A stretch of 64,000 nt of DNA from Palsa-504 sp963806335 (GTDB lineage Bacteria; Actinomycetota; Actinomycetes; Streptosporangiales; Streptosporangiaceae): assembly GCA_963806335.1 (NCBI GenBank), contig CAWDXO010000009.1, forward strand, positions 186,001-250,000, in the 5' to 3' direction. The position numbers and the translations under genes were made by a program. Position 1 is the first letter of the stretch, and each line of letters begins with the position of its first letter. The notes below the pieces were generated by a model that was given only the letters and a program-made list of their open reading frames with translations, made no database searches and was not told the origin of the DNA. Below are positions 48,382 through 56,812 of this stretch, in pieces.

Positions 48382-50457
48382 TCAGGTGCCGGTGAGCCAG
48401 ACGAAGCCCCAGGGTGGCAGTTCGATCCGGCCGTCGGCGAGGGTTAGCTTGCCGACGGTCGAATGCACGTGCACGGGCTCGTGCAGGCCGGCGCGGGCGA
48501 GTAGCCCGGCGTCGGCTGGCTGGGCGATATCGCTGAAGTTGGTGAGCGACAGAAAAGGTGCGCTGCGCGGGTGGGTTCGGCGGTAGGCGAGCACGCTGCG
48601 GTTCTCCGTCGGCAGGAGCTCAGTGGTACCGCCCGAGCGCAGGGCCAGGAGTGAGCGCCGCGCCCGGGTCAGTTCCCGGATCGCGGCGAACATCCGGCCT
48701 TCCAGCGAGCCGGGATCGCGGCGCATGGCGGCCGCATACCAGTCCATCAGCGGCCGGTGCATCCACCGGTTGTCATGCGCGTGTGCCTGGTCCCGCGCCC
48801 ACCCGGAGTCGTTCCGCAGCGCCAGTTCGTCACCCATGTAGATCAGCGGGATGCCGCCGAAGGAGAAGACGACGGCGTACATCGACTCCAGGCGCCTAAG
48901 ACCGGCGGTGAGGGCGCTGGCATCGCCGGCGTTCCCGGCTTCCGATCCGGCCTCGGGTCTCGCTCCGGGTCCGGCCTCGGGTCTCGCTCCGGGTCCGGCC
49001 TCGGGTCCGGCTCCGGGTCCGGCTTCGAGCGCAGCTTCGATGCCGCACAGCGACGCGGCCGCGCCGGAGGTCCGGGCGTCGCCGGTCGCCGGGTTGTCCT
49101 GGAAGCGGGCCCCGCGAGCGAACGAGCCGGGGAAGGCGCCAGCGTAGAAGTCGGACAGGAAGCGCCGGTGGGCGAATCCGTTCAGCCCGGCGGCGGCCGC
49201 GTCGGCGTCCGACACGGCCCAGCCGATGTCGTCGTGGCAGCGGACGTAGGTGACCCAGGAGGTCGGCGCGGGCGCGGGCCGGCGACGGATGAGGGCGGCC
49301 TCGGCCAGGCGGACGTCACGGGTGGCCAGGGTCGACCAGAGCATCACCATGAGCTGGTTGTCGTAAGCCAGGTCGCATTCCGGGCGGTACCGGTCATGAC
49401 CGCCCAGGTACTGGGCCAGCATCTCCGGGCTGACGATCGCCTCGGCTTTCAGCAGCAGGCCCGGCGCGGCCAGCCGGGTCAGCGCCCGGAACGCCTGCAC
49501 GAGCAGGTGCGCCTCGGGCTGGTTCTGGCAGTCGGTGCCCAGCCGCTTCCACAGGAACGGCGCCGCGTCCAGCCGCAGCACGTCGATGCCGCGGTTGGCC
49601 AGCGCGAACATCGTGCCCAGCATGGCCCGGAACACCGCCGGGTTGGCGTAGTTCAGGTCCCACTGATACTCGTGGAAGCTCGTCCACACCCAGCCCAGAC
49701 CGGGGACCTGGGTGAAGTTGCCCGGCGCAGTGTCCGGGAACACCTCGGGCAGCGTGCGCTCGTAGGCATCGGGCCGCGTCCGGTCCGGGTACACCAGGTA
49801 CATCTCGCGGTAACCAGGCTCGCCGTCCAGCGCCTTGCGGGCCCATTCGTGCTCCCGTGCGGTGTGGTTAAGCACCAGGTCGATACACAGGACGAGGCCG
49901 CGCTCGTGCAGATCACCGGCGAGCGCCTGCAGGTCGTCCATCGTCCCGACCCGCGGATCGACCGCGTCGTAGTCCATCACGGCATAGCCGCCGTCGTTCT
50001 GCCCCTCACGCGGCCGCAGCAGCGGCATCAGGTGCAGGTAGGTGACGCCCAGCTCTGCCAGGTAATCCAGGTGCTGCCTGACTCCCTGCAGCGAGCCAGC
50101 GAACCGGTCGGCGTAGCAGACGTAGCCGATCATCCGGGACCGCTGGAACCAGGCCGGGTCGATCTCGCGGCGGCGATCGAGCAGCCGCAACGCCGCCGGA
50201 CGCTGCGCCGCGGCCCGCAGCGCGTCTAGGACCAGCTCGGCGGCGAAGGCGTTCACGTCCACGACGCCGCCGTACAGCTGGCGGAGCGGCTCGAGGATGT
50301 CGAAGGACAGCTGCTCCAGCCGGGTCAGGAACGCGTCGGCTTCGGCGAGGCCGAGCCGCGCCCTAGCTTCGGCCTCGACCTTCCCGAGATCGGTGTCCTC
50401 ACGCGATGCCGCGCGCTCGACCGGCTGGTGCTCACCTGCGGGACCCGGCTCGGGCAC
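48382..50457 (-). CDS. Amylosucrase-like GH13 transglucosylase
   Basis: A 691-residue GH13 enzyme of amylosucrase type: helical N-terminal domain, then IGYVCYADRFAGSLQGVRQH, CIDLVLNHTAREHEWA, nucleophile Asp in GIDVLRLDAAPFLWKR, acid Glu in LLLKAEAIVSPEML, and YVRCHDDIGWAV. It would make alpha-glucan from sucrose or hydrolyse it. GTG 50457 has AAGGAG 6 bp upstream and is preferred to the upstream frame. Before the last catalytic-barrel segment there is an insert of about 30 residues made of GPEAGPGARPEA repeats, encoded by a tandem DNA repeat. Confidence 0.82.
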   Translation of the reverse strand: MPEPGPAGEHQPVERAASREDTDLGKVEAEARARLGLAEADAFLTRLEQLSFDILEPLRQLYGGVVDVNAFAAELVLDALRAAAQRPAALRLLDRRREIDPAWFQRSRMIGYVCYADRFAGSLQGVRQHLDYLAELGVTYLHLMPLLRPREGQNDGGYAVMDYDAVDPRVGTMDDLQALAGDLHERGLVLCIDLVLNHTAREHEWARKALDGEPGYREMYLVYPDRTRPDAYERTLPEVFPDTAPGNFTQVPGLGWVWTSFHEYQWDLNYANPAVFRAMLGTMFALANRGIDVLRLDAAPFLWKRLGTDCQNQPEAHLLVQAFRALTRLAAPGLLLKAEAIVSPEMLAQYLGGHDRYRPECDLAYDNQLMVMLWSTLATRDVRLAEAALIRRRPAPAPTSWVTYVRCHDDIGWAVSDADAAAAGLNGFAHRRFLSDFYAGAFPGSFARGARFQDNPATGDARTSGAAASLCGIEAALEAGPGAGPEAGPGARPEAGPGARPEAGSEAGNAGDASALTAGLRRLESMYAVVFSFGGIPLIYMGDELALRNDSGWARDQAHAHDNRWMHRPLMDWYAAAMRRDPGSLEGRMFAAIRELTRARRSLLALRSGGTTELLPTENRSVLAYRRTHPRSAPFLSLTNFSDIAQPADAGLLARAGLHEPVHVHSTVGKLTLADGRIELPPWGFVWLTGT
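48945..49030 (+). repeat. Tandem 24-bp units inside the amylosucrase-like gene
   Basis: About three copies of GGTCCGGCCTCGGGTCTCGC plus TCCG, with flanking variants. They encode the Gly/Pro/Ala/Glu insert on the - strand and stay in frame. Confidence 0.85.
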
Positions 50458-50558
50458 GCACGACTCCTTACGCCCAGGTATCGCTGCTGGCGTCGAAGGC
50501 GACGATAACCGGTCGTGGCGCCCGGCGCTAGCGCAGCGGGGGCACGCGTAGGGCGGCG

Positions 50559-50690
50559 GGCTCACGCCGCGGCCGGTACAGGCTCACGCCGTGGCCTGGT
50601 CGGGCTCATGCCGCGGCCGGGTCGGACTCACGCTGCGGGCGGTACGGGCTCACGCCGCGGCCGGGTCGGGCTCACGCCGTGGCGGGTCCG
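50559..50690 (+). repeat. Six tandem copies of a 22-bp unit
   Basis: Imperfect units of CTCACGCCGCGGCCGGGTCGG type recur every 22 bp (50561, 50583, 50605, 50627, 50649, 50671). They fill the gap between the GH13 gene start and the IclR gene, and the last unit provides the IclR stop codon (50672-50674). Confidence 0.85.
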
Positions 50691-51577
50691 GCTTCGTCCT
50701 GGCGGGGGATTTCCGCGTGCGGGCGTGACTGCCACAGCGCCCACTCGGCGCTGACCTCACCCGCCGTCGTCAGCAGCAAGGGCAGGTATTCACGGAGCAG
50801 GTGCTGGGTGGTCGTCTCGGCCGCGTGCACAGTGACGTTCATCGCGGCCCGGGTGGCTCCGGTTCCGTCGCGGACCGGCACGGCCACCGAGCGGACGCCG
50901 GGGGCGAGCTCCTCGTCGGCCAGTGCCCAGCCTCGCGCCCGGACGCCTTGAAGCTCGTCGTGCAGCTGATCGGGTGACCGGCCGATATAGGGCGGCAGCC
51001 CGGAGCGGCTGGGCTGGGCCAGGGTGACCTCGACCTGTTCCGGCGGCAGGGCGGCGAGCAGGACCTTCCCCTGCGAGGTCTGCGCGGCCGGGAAGCGGGT
51101 GCCGATTTCCACTCGCAAGGCGATCAGCTTGGGCACCGAGACCCGGGCCACGTAGACGATATCGGAGCCGTCGAGCTGGGCCATCGACGACGATTCGCCG
51201 GTGCGGGCCACCAGCGACTCGATATGCGGCCGGGCGATATCCCACAGGCCCAGGGAGCTGACGTACGCCATACCCAGGTTCATCACCTTCGGCGTCAGCT
51301 CGAAGGTCCCGTCCGCGGACCGGACGTAGCCGAGCTCCTCGAGCGTGAGCAGCAGCCGGCGGGCCGTGGGCCGGGCCAGGCCGGCCGCCTGCGCCACCTC
51401 GCTCAGTGACATGCTTCGGTGGTCCCCACCGTGTTGACCGGCACCGTGTTGACCGGCACCGTGTTGACCGGCACCGTGTTGACCGGCACCGTGTTGACCG
51501 GCACCAAACGAGGCCAGGATGTCCAGCCCACGGGCCAGCGCCTCGACGAAGTCTGGCCCGTTGCCGCGTCCGGCCAT
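50672..51577 (-). CDS. IclR-family transcriptional regulator (PcaU/PobR-like)
   Basis: A 301-residue protein. The N-terminal winged helix is interrupted: VEALARGLDILASFG, then a GAGQH repeat insert, then MSLSEVAQAAGLARPTARRL and LLTLEELGYVRSADG. The effector domain follows (SSMAQLDGSDIVYVARVSVP, AAQTSQGKVLLAALPPEQVE, SVAVPVRDGTGATRAAMNVT). Regulators of this group control aromatic-acid catabolism. The gene is followed by 22-bp repeats and preceded by the amidohydrolase gene 8 bp upstream on the same strand. The palindromes in the divergent promoter at 53075-53250 are likely operators. Confidence 0.87.
   Translation of the reverse strand: MAGRGNGPDFVEALARGLDILASFGAGQHGAGQHGAGQHGAGQHGAGQHGGDHRSMSLSEVAQAAGLARPTARRLLLTLEELGYVRSADGTFELTPKVMNLGMAYVSSLGLWDIARPHIESLVARTGESSSMAQLDGSDIVYVARVSVPKLIALRVEIGTRFPAAQTSQGKVLLAALPPEQVEVTLAQPSRSGLPPYIGRSPDQLHDELQGVRARGWALADEELAPGVRSVAVPVRDGTGATRAAMNVTVHAAETTTQHLLREYLPLLLTTAGEVSAEWALWQSRPHAEIPRQDEAGPATA
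51427..51505 (+). repeat. Five tandem 15-bp copies in the IclR DNA-binding region
   Basis: CACCGTGTTGACCGG is repeated five times perfectly (51427-51501) plus CACC. It encodes GAGQH units on the - strand, inserted between the first two helices of the winged helix. Confidence 0.95.
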
Positions 51578-51585
51578 GCGGTCCC

Positions 51586-53046
51586 CTAGTCCCCCTCGCC
51601 GAATACGCTGCCGCGCGCGCCGTGCGTGGATTCGGACTTGTAGTCGGTGTACTGGTAGGGGTTGTCCAGGACTTCGGTGCCGGGCAGGTCCGGGTTCATC
51701 CCGCCCGCCCAGGCCTCCTCGCCGAGCGCGGACCGCAGGTAGTCGACCGTGGCCTCGACGGTGCGCCGCACCGCGCCGAGGTCGGCGCCCACCAGGCGAT
51801 GGGCGTGCTTGACCACCTGCCCGTCCACCAGGACGGTGTGCACGTCGCCGCGCTGGGCCTGGAAGGCGATGTGACCGTAGGGGTTCAGCAGCGGGAACGA
51901 GACCGGCGAGTCGTCGTTCTTGATGAGCACCACGTCGGCCTTGGCGCCGGGCTCGAGACGGCCCAGGTCGTCGCGGCCCAGAGCGCGGGCGCCACCGCGG
52001 GTGGCCCAGTCCACGACGTGCTCGGCGCGCAGGTGGGAGTTGGTGACGGTGTCGCCCTTGACGTGCGCCTCGAGGTGCTCGCGGGAACGGTCCGCGCCTA
52101 GCGTGGTGCGCATGGCCGAGAACAGGTCGCCGCTCCACCACACGCTGGTGTCCATCGACAGCGCGACCGGGATGTCGTGGCGGCGCACCTGCCAGGTGGG
52201 CGGGTAGCCCTGCCCGGCGCTTTGCTCGGACTCGGTCGACACCGAGATGGTGCCGCCGGTGGCGGCGATGCGCTGGTAGGAATCGGTGGCCAGCGTGGCG
52301 GCGTGCACGTAGACCGTCTGCGGGGTCATGAACCCGTTCTCGTGCATCAGCCGGATGCCGTCGTCGTTGGTGGCCCCCCAGACCCCGGCGTGGGTGGTGA
52401 CCGGCAGGCCCAGCTCGCGGGCCGCCTCGAACGCCGCCTTCTCCGGGAAGGCCGGGTCGCCGGTGACGTCAAAGGCAAGCTGGAACCCGAGCATGTCGCT
52501 GGCCGGGTGCCGGGCGAAGAACGACCGGACGCCCGGGTCAGCGGTCCACTCCCAGGGGCCGGCCTGGATATTGCCGTAGGCCAGCACGAACCGCCCAGGT
52601 ACCGCCTGCAGCGCGTCGACGGCCGCCTCGGCGTGGTCGGGGGTCTGCAGCCCGTGTGACCAGTCCACGGTGGTGGTCACGCCGGCCTCGAGGGACTCCC
52701 AGGCCGAGACGAGGTTGCCGGCGTAGATGTCCTCGGGGCGGAACACCCGGCCGTGCTCCAGGTAGTACCAGACGAAGTACTGGGTCAGCGTCCAGTCCGC
52801 GCCGTAGGCGCGCATCGCCGTCTGCCACATGTGCCGGTGCGTGTCGATCATCCCCGGCATCACGATGCCGCCACTCGCGTCGATCTCGAGCGCGCCGGCC
52901 GGTGCCTCCAGGTGCGGCCCCACCGCGGCGATCCGGTCGCCGGCCACCAGCACGTCCGCGTCGGTGAGTATCGTGTGCGCGTCGTCCATGGTGAGTACCG
53001 TGCCGCCGCGCAGCACCACCGGACGGCCTGACTCGGGATTCGACAT
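51586..53046 (-). CDS. ATZ/TRZ-type metal-dependent amidohydrolase (deaminase)
   Basis: A 486-residue amidohydrolase. Metal ligands are seen in MPGMIDTHRHMW, LPVTTHAGVWG and YVHAATL, with SMDTSVWW holding the last Asp. The C-terminal part (LGRLEPGAKADVVLIKNDDS) is typical of the S-triazine/cytosine deaminase group. Members deaminate or dechlorinate N-heterocycles or open amide rings. ATG 53046 follows GGAGG by 6 bp. It is divergent from the CoA-transferase operon and may perform the first step on an N-containing aromatic. Confidence 0.85.
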   Translation of the reverse strand: MSNPESGRPVVLRGGTVLTMDDAHTILTDADVLVAGDRIAAVGPHLEAPAGALEIDASGGIVMPGMIDTHRHMWQTAMRAYGADWTLTQYFVWYYLEHGRVFRPEDIYAGNLVSAWESLEAGVTTTVDWSHGLQTPDHAEAAVDALQAVPGRFVLAYGNIQAGPWEWTADPGVRSFFARHPASDMLGFQLAFDVTGDPAFPEKAAFEAARELGLPVTTHAGVWGATNDDGIRLMHENGFMTPQTVYVHAATLATDSYQRIAATGGTISVSTESEQSAGQGYPPTWQVRRHDIPVALSMDTSVWWSGDLFSAMRTTLGADRSREHLEAHVKGDTVTNSHLRAEHVVDWATRGGARALGRDDLGRLEPGAKADVVLIKNDDSPVSFPLLNPYGHIAFQAQRGDVHTVLVDGQVVKHAHRLVGADLGAVRRTVEATVDYLRSALGEEAWAGGMNPDLPGTEVLDNPYQYTDYKSESTHGARGSVFGEGD

Positions 53047-53074
53047 CAAAACCTCCAGGCGTCGCTAAATTCCT

Positions 53075-53127
53075 GCGGACGATCGTCCGCTGAGCGGTCG
53101 TGAGTTCGACCAGTGTCACTGTCGAAC
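53075..53127. promoter_or_regulatory. Palindromes before the amidohydrolase gene (probable IclR sites)
   Basis: GCGGACGATCGTCCGC (53075-53090) is a perfect 16-bp palindrome. GTTCGACCAGTG with CACTGTCGAAC (53104-53127) is near perfect with one base missing in the right arm. Both lie within 85 bp of ATG 53046. Confidence 0.65.
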
Positions 53128-53171
53128 ATGAGGCGATCGACTGTCAAGCGATTCGCACGCCGACTTACTGC

Positions 53172-53199
53172 TTGACAGAAGATCCCTAGGCTCTAGGCT
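53172..53199 (+). promoter_or_regulatory. Sigma-70-type promoter of the CoA-transferase operon
   Basis: TTGACA (53172-53177), 16-bp spacer, TAGGCT (53194-53199). The operator-like palindromes at 53218-53250 lie just past the expected start site. Confidence 0.5.
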
Positions 53200-53217
53200 A
53201 GTTCGGACGCCTTCTAT

Positions 53218-53250
53218 GGACAGCTGTCCGTACAACGGACGACTGTACGG
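53218..53250. promoter_or_regulatory. Palindromes before the CoA-transferase gene (probable IclR sites)
   Basis: GGACAGCTGTCC (53218-53229) is a perfect palindrome. CCGTACA (53228-53234) pairs with TGTACGG (53244-53250) around a 9-bp spacer. The GGAC/GTCC words recur in the site at 53075-53090, suggesting one regulator. Confidence 0.65.
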
Positions 53251-53269
53251 CGACAGGGATAGGAGAGCG

Positions 53270-54541
53270 ATGACCGTCAACCAGCAGGGGCCTGATGGCC
53301 AAGGGCTCGAGCCCGAACGGGCCGCCGGGCCGCTGACCGGGCTGCTGGTGGCTGACTTCTCCCGGATCCTGGCCGGGCCGTACGCGACCATGCTTCTCGG
53401 TGACCTCGGGGCCGAGGTTATCAAGGTCGAGAGCCCGGCCGGGGATGACACCCGCACCTGGCAGCCGCCGGTCCGCGACGGCATCTCGACGTACTACCTC
53501 GGCGTCAACCGCAACAAGCGCTCGGTCGCACTGGACCTGCGGGATCCGGACGACCTGGCCGCGGCGCACGAACTCGCCCGGCGCGCCGACATCTTCATCG
53601 AGAACTTCAAGCCGGGCGGCCTGACCCGCTTCGGCCTGGACTACGAGACCGTATCGGCGCGGAACCCGGCGGTCATCTACGCCTCGATCAGCGGGTTCGG
53701 CAGCGCCCCGGAGGGCGCGCCGCTGCCCGGCTACGACCTCATCGTCCAGGCCATCTCCGGCCTGATGAGCGTGACAGGAGACCCGGCCGGCGAGCCCTTC
53801 CGGGCCGGCGTCGCGGTGTTCGACGTGATGGCCGGGCTGCACGCCACCATCGGGATCCTGGCCGCGCTGAACCACCGGCACGCCACCGGCCGCGGACAGC
53901 ATGTCGAGCTCAGCCTGCTGGCCTCGGCGATGTCCGGCATGGTGAACCAGACCAGCGCCTACGTGGCCGGCGGCGTGGTGCCGTTCCGGATGGGCAACAG
54001 CCATCCCAGCCTGTTCCCGTATGAGCCGCTGCCCTGCGCGGACGGCGAGCTGATCATCACCGCGGGAAACGACGCCCAGTTCGGTAAGCTGGCGCAGATT
54101 CTCGGCGTGCCGGAGCTGGCCGCCGATCCGCGGTTCAGCCGGAACGAGGACCGGACGGCTAACCGGGACGAGCTCCGGCCGCTGCTGGTCGAGCGGCTGC
54201 GGACGCGGGCCAAGCTTGACTGGTTCCGCGAGCTGATCGCGGCCGGCGTGCCCTGCGGACCGATTAACACCATCGATCAGGGCGTGGCGTTCGCCGCCGA
54301 GGTGGGACTCGAACCGGTCGTCAGCGTGGGGCAGGGCGACGCCGCGATCCCCTCGGTGCGCAACCCGATCACCTTCTCCGAGACCCCGGCCGGCTACCGG
54401 CTCCCGCCGCCGGGCGTGGACGAGCACGGCGAGGCGATCCGCCGCTGGCTCAGCGAGCCCGACCCGCGGCTCAGCGAGCCCGACCCGCGGCTCAGCGAGC
54501 CGGACCCGCGGCTCAGCGGAAGACAGGAGGGCCAGACGTGA
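53270..54541 (+). CDS. Class III CoA-transferase (CaiB/BaiF family)
   Basis: A 423-residue protein. Family signatures: LVADFSRILAGPYATMLLGD with LGAEVIKVESPAGDD, NRNKRSVALDLRDPDDLAAA, ENFKPGGLTRFGLDYE (the Asp-containing segment), and SISGFGSAPEGAPLPGYDL. It should activate an organic acid by transferring CoA. ATG 53270 has AGGAGAG 4 bp upstream. The C-terminal LSEPDPR repeated three times is encoded by a tandem 21-bp repeat and is not part of the family. The next gene overlaps by GTGA. Confidence 0.88.
   Translation: MTVNQQGPDGQGLEPERAAGPLTGLLVADFSRILAGPYATMLLGDLGAEVIKVESPAGDDTRTWQPPVRDGISTYYLGVNRNKRSVALDLRDPDDLAAAHELARRADIFIENFKPGGLTRFGLDYETVSARNPAVIYASISGFGSAPEGAPLPGYDLIVQAISGLMSVTGDPAGEPFRAGVAVFDVMAGLHATIGILAALNHRHATGRGQHVELSLLASAMSGMVNQTSAYVAGGVVPFRMGNSHPSLFPYEPLPCADGELIITAGNDAQFGKLAQILGVPELAADPRFSRNEDRTANRDELRPLLVERLRTRAKLDWFRELIAAGVPCGPINTIDQGVAFAAEVGLEPVVSVGQGDAAIPSVRNPITFSETPAGYRLPPPGVDEHGEAIRRWLSEPDPRLSEPDPRLSEPDPRLSGRQEGQT
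54449..54518 (+). repeat. Three and a third copies of a 21-bp unit at the CoA-transferase C-terminus
   Basis: CTCAGCGAGCCCGACCCGCG plus G at 54449, 54470 and 54491 (one base changed), then CTCAGCG. It stays in frame and adds LSEPDPR units before the stop. Confidence 0.92.
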
Positions 54542-55362
54542 CCAGCGATTCCGGCGGGCTGTCCTTCCCCACCTCCCTCGGCACGTCGAGTGCCGACGAG
54601 ATCCGGCTGCTTGGTCAGAACCTGACCGCCGACCTGATGGGCAAGGTCAGCTTCGGGGAACTGGCCTTCTGGCTGGTCGCGCTGCGCCGGCCGACGCCGC
54701 AGCAGACGAGGGTGTTCGAGGCCGTGCTGGTCGCGCTGGCCGATCACGGGTTCACGCCGACCGCGATCGCCGCGCGGCTGACCTACCTGTCCGCACCGGA
54801 CTCGCTGCAGGGCGCGCTCGCGGCCGGGCTGCTCGGCGGCGGCTCCCGCTTTCTCGGGGTGACCGAGGACTGCGGCATCTACCTGCACGACGTGCTGGCA
54901 CGGCAGGAGGCCGCCGGCGGCGAGCTGCCGGACGACGACGACGGCTGGGACGCGCTCGCCCTGGCGGCGGTGCGGCAGACGCGGGCGGAGAAGCGCTTCG
55001 TCCCCGGCCTGGGGCATCCCGTGCACAAGGTGCTCGACCCCCGGACCCCGGCGCTGATCGCGATCGCGGAGGCCGAAGGACTGCGCGGCCCGCACCTGCG
55101 GCTATTCGAGGCGATCGGCCGGGTGCACGAACAGGTGCTCGGCCGACGGCTCCCCCTCAACGGCGCCGGGGTCTGCGGAGCCGCGCTCGCCGACCTCGGG
55201 CTCCCGGTCGAGCTACTGCGCGGGTTCGCGCTGCTGGCCCGGGCGGCCGGGCTGCTCGGCCAGATCGCCGAGGAGCGCCGCCGTCCGATCGGGATGGACG
55301 CCTACCTGACCGTCGACCGTAATGCCGTCTACGTGGACCCGGATGTCGCCCGGGCGGACTGA
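54538..55362 (+). CDS. Citryl-CoA lyase / citrate synthase-fold protein
   Basis: A 274-residue protein with the citrate synthase small-domain pattern: FVPGLGHPVHKVLDPRTPAL (active-site His region), LPLNGAGVCGAALADLGLPV, and RPIGMDAYLTVD. The first catalytic His region (HGGA in citrate synthase) reads LQGALAAGLLGGGSRF without the His. Stand-alone proteins like this cleave citryl-CoA-like or citramalyl-CoA-like thioesters. GTG 54538 overlaps the CoA-transferase stop. The pair could activate and cleave a branched tricarboxylic or hydroxy acid formed after ring opening. Confidence 0.75.
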   Translation: MTSDSGGLSFPTSLGTSSADEIRLLGQNLTADLMGKVSFGELAFWLVALRRPTPQQTRVFEAVLVALADHGFTPTAIAARLTYLSAPDSLQGALAAGLLGGGSRFLGVTEDCGIYLHDVLARQEAAGGELPDDDDGWDALALAAVRQTRAEKRFVPGLGHPVHKVLDPRTPALIAIAEAEGLRGPHLRLFEAIGRVHEQVLGRRLPLNGAGVCGAALADLGLPVELLRGFALLARAAGLLGQIAEERRRPIGMDAYLTVDRNAVYVDPDVARAD

Positions 55363-55374
55363 AGGGAAGGCTTC

Positions 55375-56619
55375 ATGGCCACCGTCGCCGCGGTTATCGC
55401 CTCGACCCACCATCCTTTCTATTACCGGGCGAGCACCTCATCCGGCGCTGACCGGCCGCCGTTCGCCGACGAATGGGTGGCCAAGATCGAGGCGTTCCGG
55501 GCCACGCTCACCCAGGCCGAGCCGGATGTCCTGCTGATGGTGGGCAGCGACCATTTCCACCAGCTGTGGCTGGACAACATGCCGCAGTTCCTGGTGGGCA
55601 AGGCACCCGTCTTCGACGCGAACTGGTACAACGAGGAACGCGAATTCGGCCTGCCCCGGATGCGGCTGGCCGGCGAGGAGGACCTGGCCGCGCACATCCT
55701 GCGGCAGGGCCTGGACGCGGGATTCGACCTGGCCTTCAGCAATGAACTGCGCATCGACCACAGCGTGACCTGCCCCATCATCACGCTGCGGCCGCAAGCC
55801 GACCTGCCGGTCGTGCCGGTCTACACCAACATCTTCGCGCCGCCGATGCCACGGCCGCCACGGTTCGTGGAGCTGGGCCGGGCGCTGCGCCGGATGGTCG
55901 AATCCTGGCCCGCGGATAAGCGGGTCGCCATCATCGGCACCGGGCACCTGTCGCTTGAACTCGGCGGCCCCCGCCAGTTCGGCCCGCACGGCCCCGACCC
56001 CGAATTCGACCGCAAAGCCGTCGAGTGGATCGCCAACGGCGACATCGACGGCGCCCTGGCCGAGGTCACCCTCGACAGCCTGCACGCCCCAGGCAACGCC
56101 ACCCACGGGTTCATGGACTTCATGCTGATGATGGGCGCCGCCGGCGACGGCGCCAAGGCCGACTACACCGACACCCTGGACCTGTTCCACACCATGGAGG
56201 CCTACTTCACCTGGTACCCCGAGGGAGACGCCGGCCCCGGCCGTGGAAGAAGCAGCGTCATGAGCAAGTACCTGCTCAACAAATTCCTGTACACCGTCGA
56301 CCGCGACCCAGAGCTGGTCGAGCGGTACCGCCACGACCCGGCCGGGACGGTGGACTGGTGGGAACGGGAAAGAGCCAACACCCTGCTCAACTGCATGGCC
56401 GCGGAAAAGTCAACCTGGCTCGCCTTCACCGGCGAAGAACGCCAGGCCCTGGCCGGCCACGATCACGTGGCGCTGTTCCAGCTCGGGGCCCATCCCTTCC
56501 TGACCCTCACCCTGTTCATCGCCATGTTCGAGCGCGACCACGGACCACTGGAATACCAGCTCGCCTACGCACGGGCCATGGACCACGTCACGATGCCCTA
56601 TCCCGACATCGCGACCTAA
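55375..56619 (+). CDS. Fused LigB-LigA extradiol dioxygenase (gallate-dioxygenase-like)
   Basis: A 414-residue protein. Residues about 1-280 are LigB, a class III extradiol dioxygenase: AVIASTHHPFYY, LLMVGSDHFHQLWL, IDHSVTCPIITL and VAIIGTGHLSLELGG give the Fe(II)-site histidines. Residues about 300-400 are LigA-like (MSKYLLNKFLYTVDRDPELV, EERQALAGHDHVALFQLGAH). The length and order match gallate dioxygenase (DesB/GalA) rather than the separate LigA and LigB chains. It opens a catecholic ring with O2. ATG 55375 has GAAGG 6 bp upstream, 12 bp after the lyase stop. Confidence 0.85.
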   Translation: MATVAAVIASTHHPFYYRASTSSGADRPPFADEWVAKIEAFRATLTQAEPDVLLMVGSDHFHQLWLDNMPQFLVGKAPVFDANWYNEEREFGLPRMRLAGEEDLAAHILRQGLDAGFDLAFSNELRIDHSVTCPIITLRPQADLPVVPVYTNIFAPPMPRPPRFVELGRALRRMVESWPADKRVAIIGTGHLSLELGGPRQFGPHGPDPEFDRKAVEWIANGDIDGALAEVTLDSLHAPGNATHGFMDFMLMMGAAGDGAKADYTDTLDLFHTMEAYFTWYPEGDAGPGRGRSSVMSKYLLNKFLYTVDRDPELVERYRHDPAGTVDWWERERANTLLNCMAAEKSTWLAFTGEERQALAGHDHVALFQLGAHPFLTLTLFIAMFERDHGPLEYQLAYARAMDHVTMPYPDIAT

Positions 56620-56623
56620 GACG

Positions 56624-56812
56624 CTACCGACGAGGGAGCTTTCCGGCCATCAGGCCGCGCAGCCGCAGGATCTCGGTGTCCCGCGCCTCGAGCACGGGCT
56701 CGATGACGTTCATAGCGGCATGGACGGCGGCCTCGAGGTCCCCGGCCACGCCGTAACGCAGGAAACTTCGCCCGAGCGCCCGGCGCAGCCGCTCAGCGGT
56801 GACAACCAGCAA
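56624..56812 (-). CDS. Short helical protein, uncertain start
   Basis: The conserved-looking part is AERLRRALGRSFLRYGVAGD, then LEAAVHAAMNVIEPVLEARDTEILRLRG in pieces, with regular heptad-like Leu/Ala spacing. TTG 56812 gives 62 residues, but its GGAG is too close. The frame extends upstream to 57076 into low-complexity sequence that looks non-coding. It is convergent with the dioxygenase gene. I do not recognise a function. Confidence 0.4.
   Translation of the reverse strand: MLVVTAERLRRALGRSFLRYGVAGDLEAAVHAAMNVIEPVLEARDTEILRLRGLMAGKLPRR

Noticed and set aside
48757..50229. 490-residue open frame antisense to the amylosucrase-like gene
   Set aside because: It lies wholly within a confirmed GH13 gene on the other strand and has no domain pattern.
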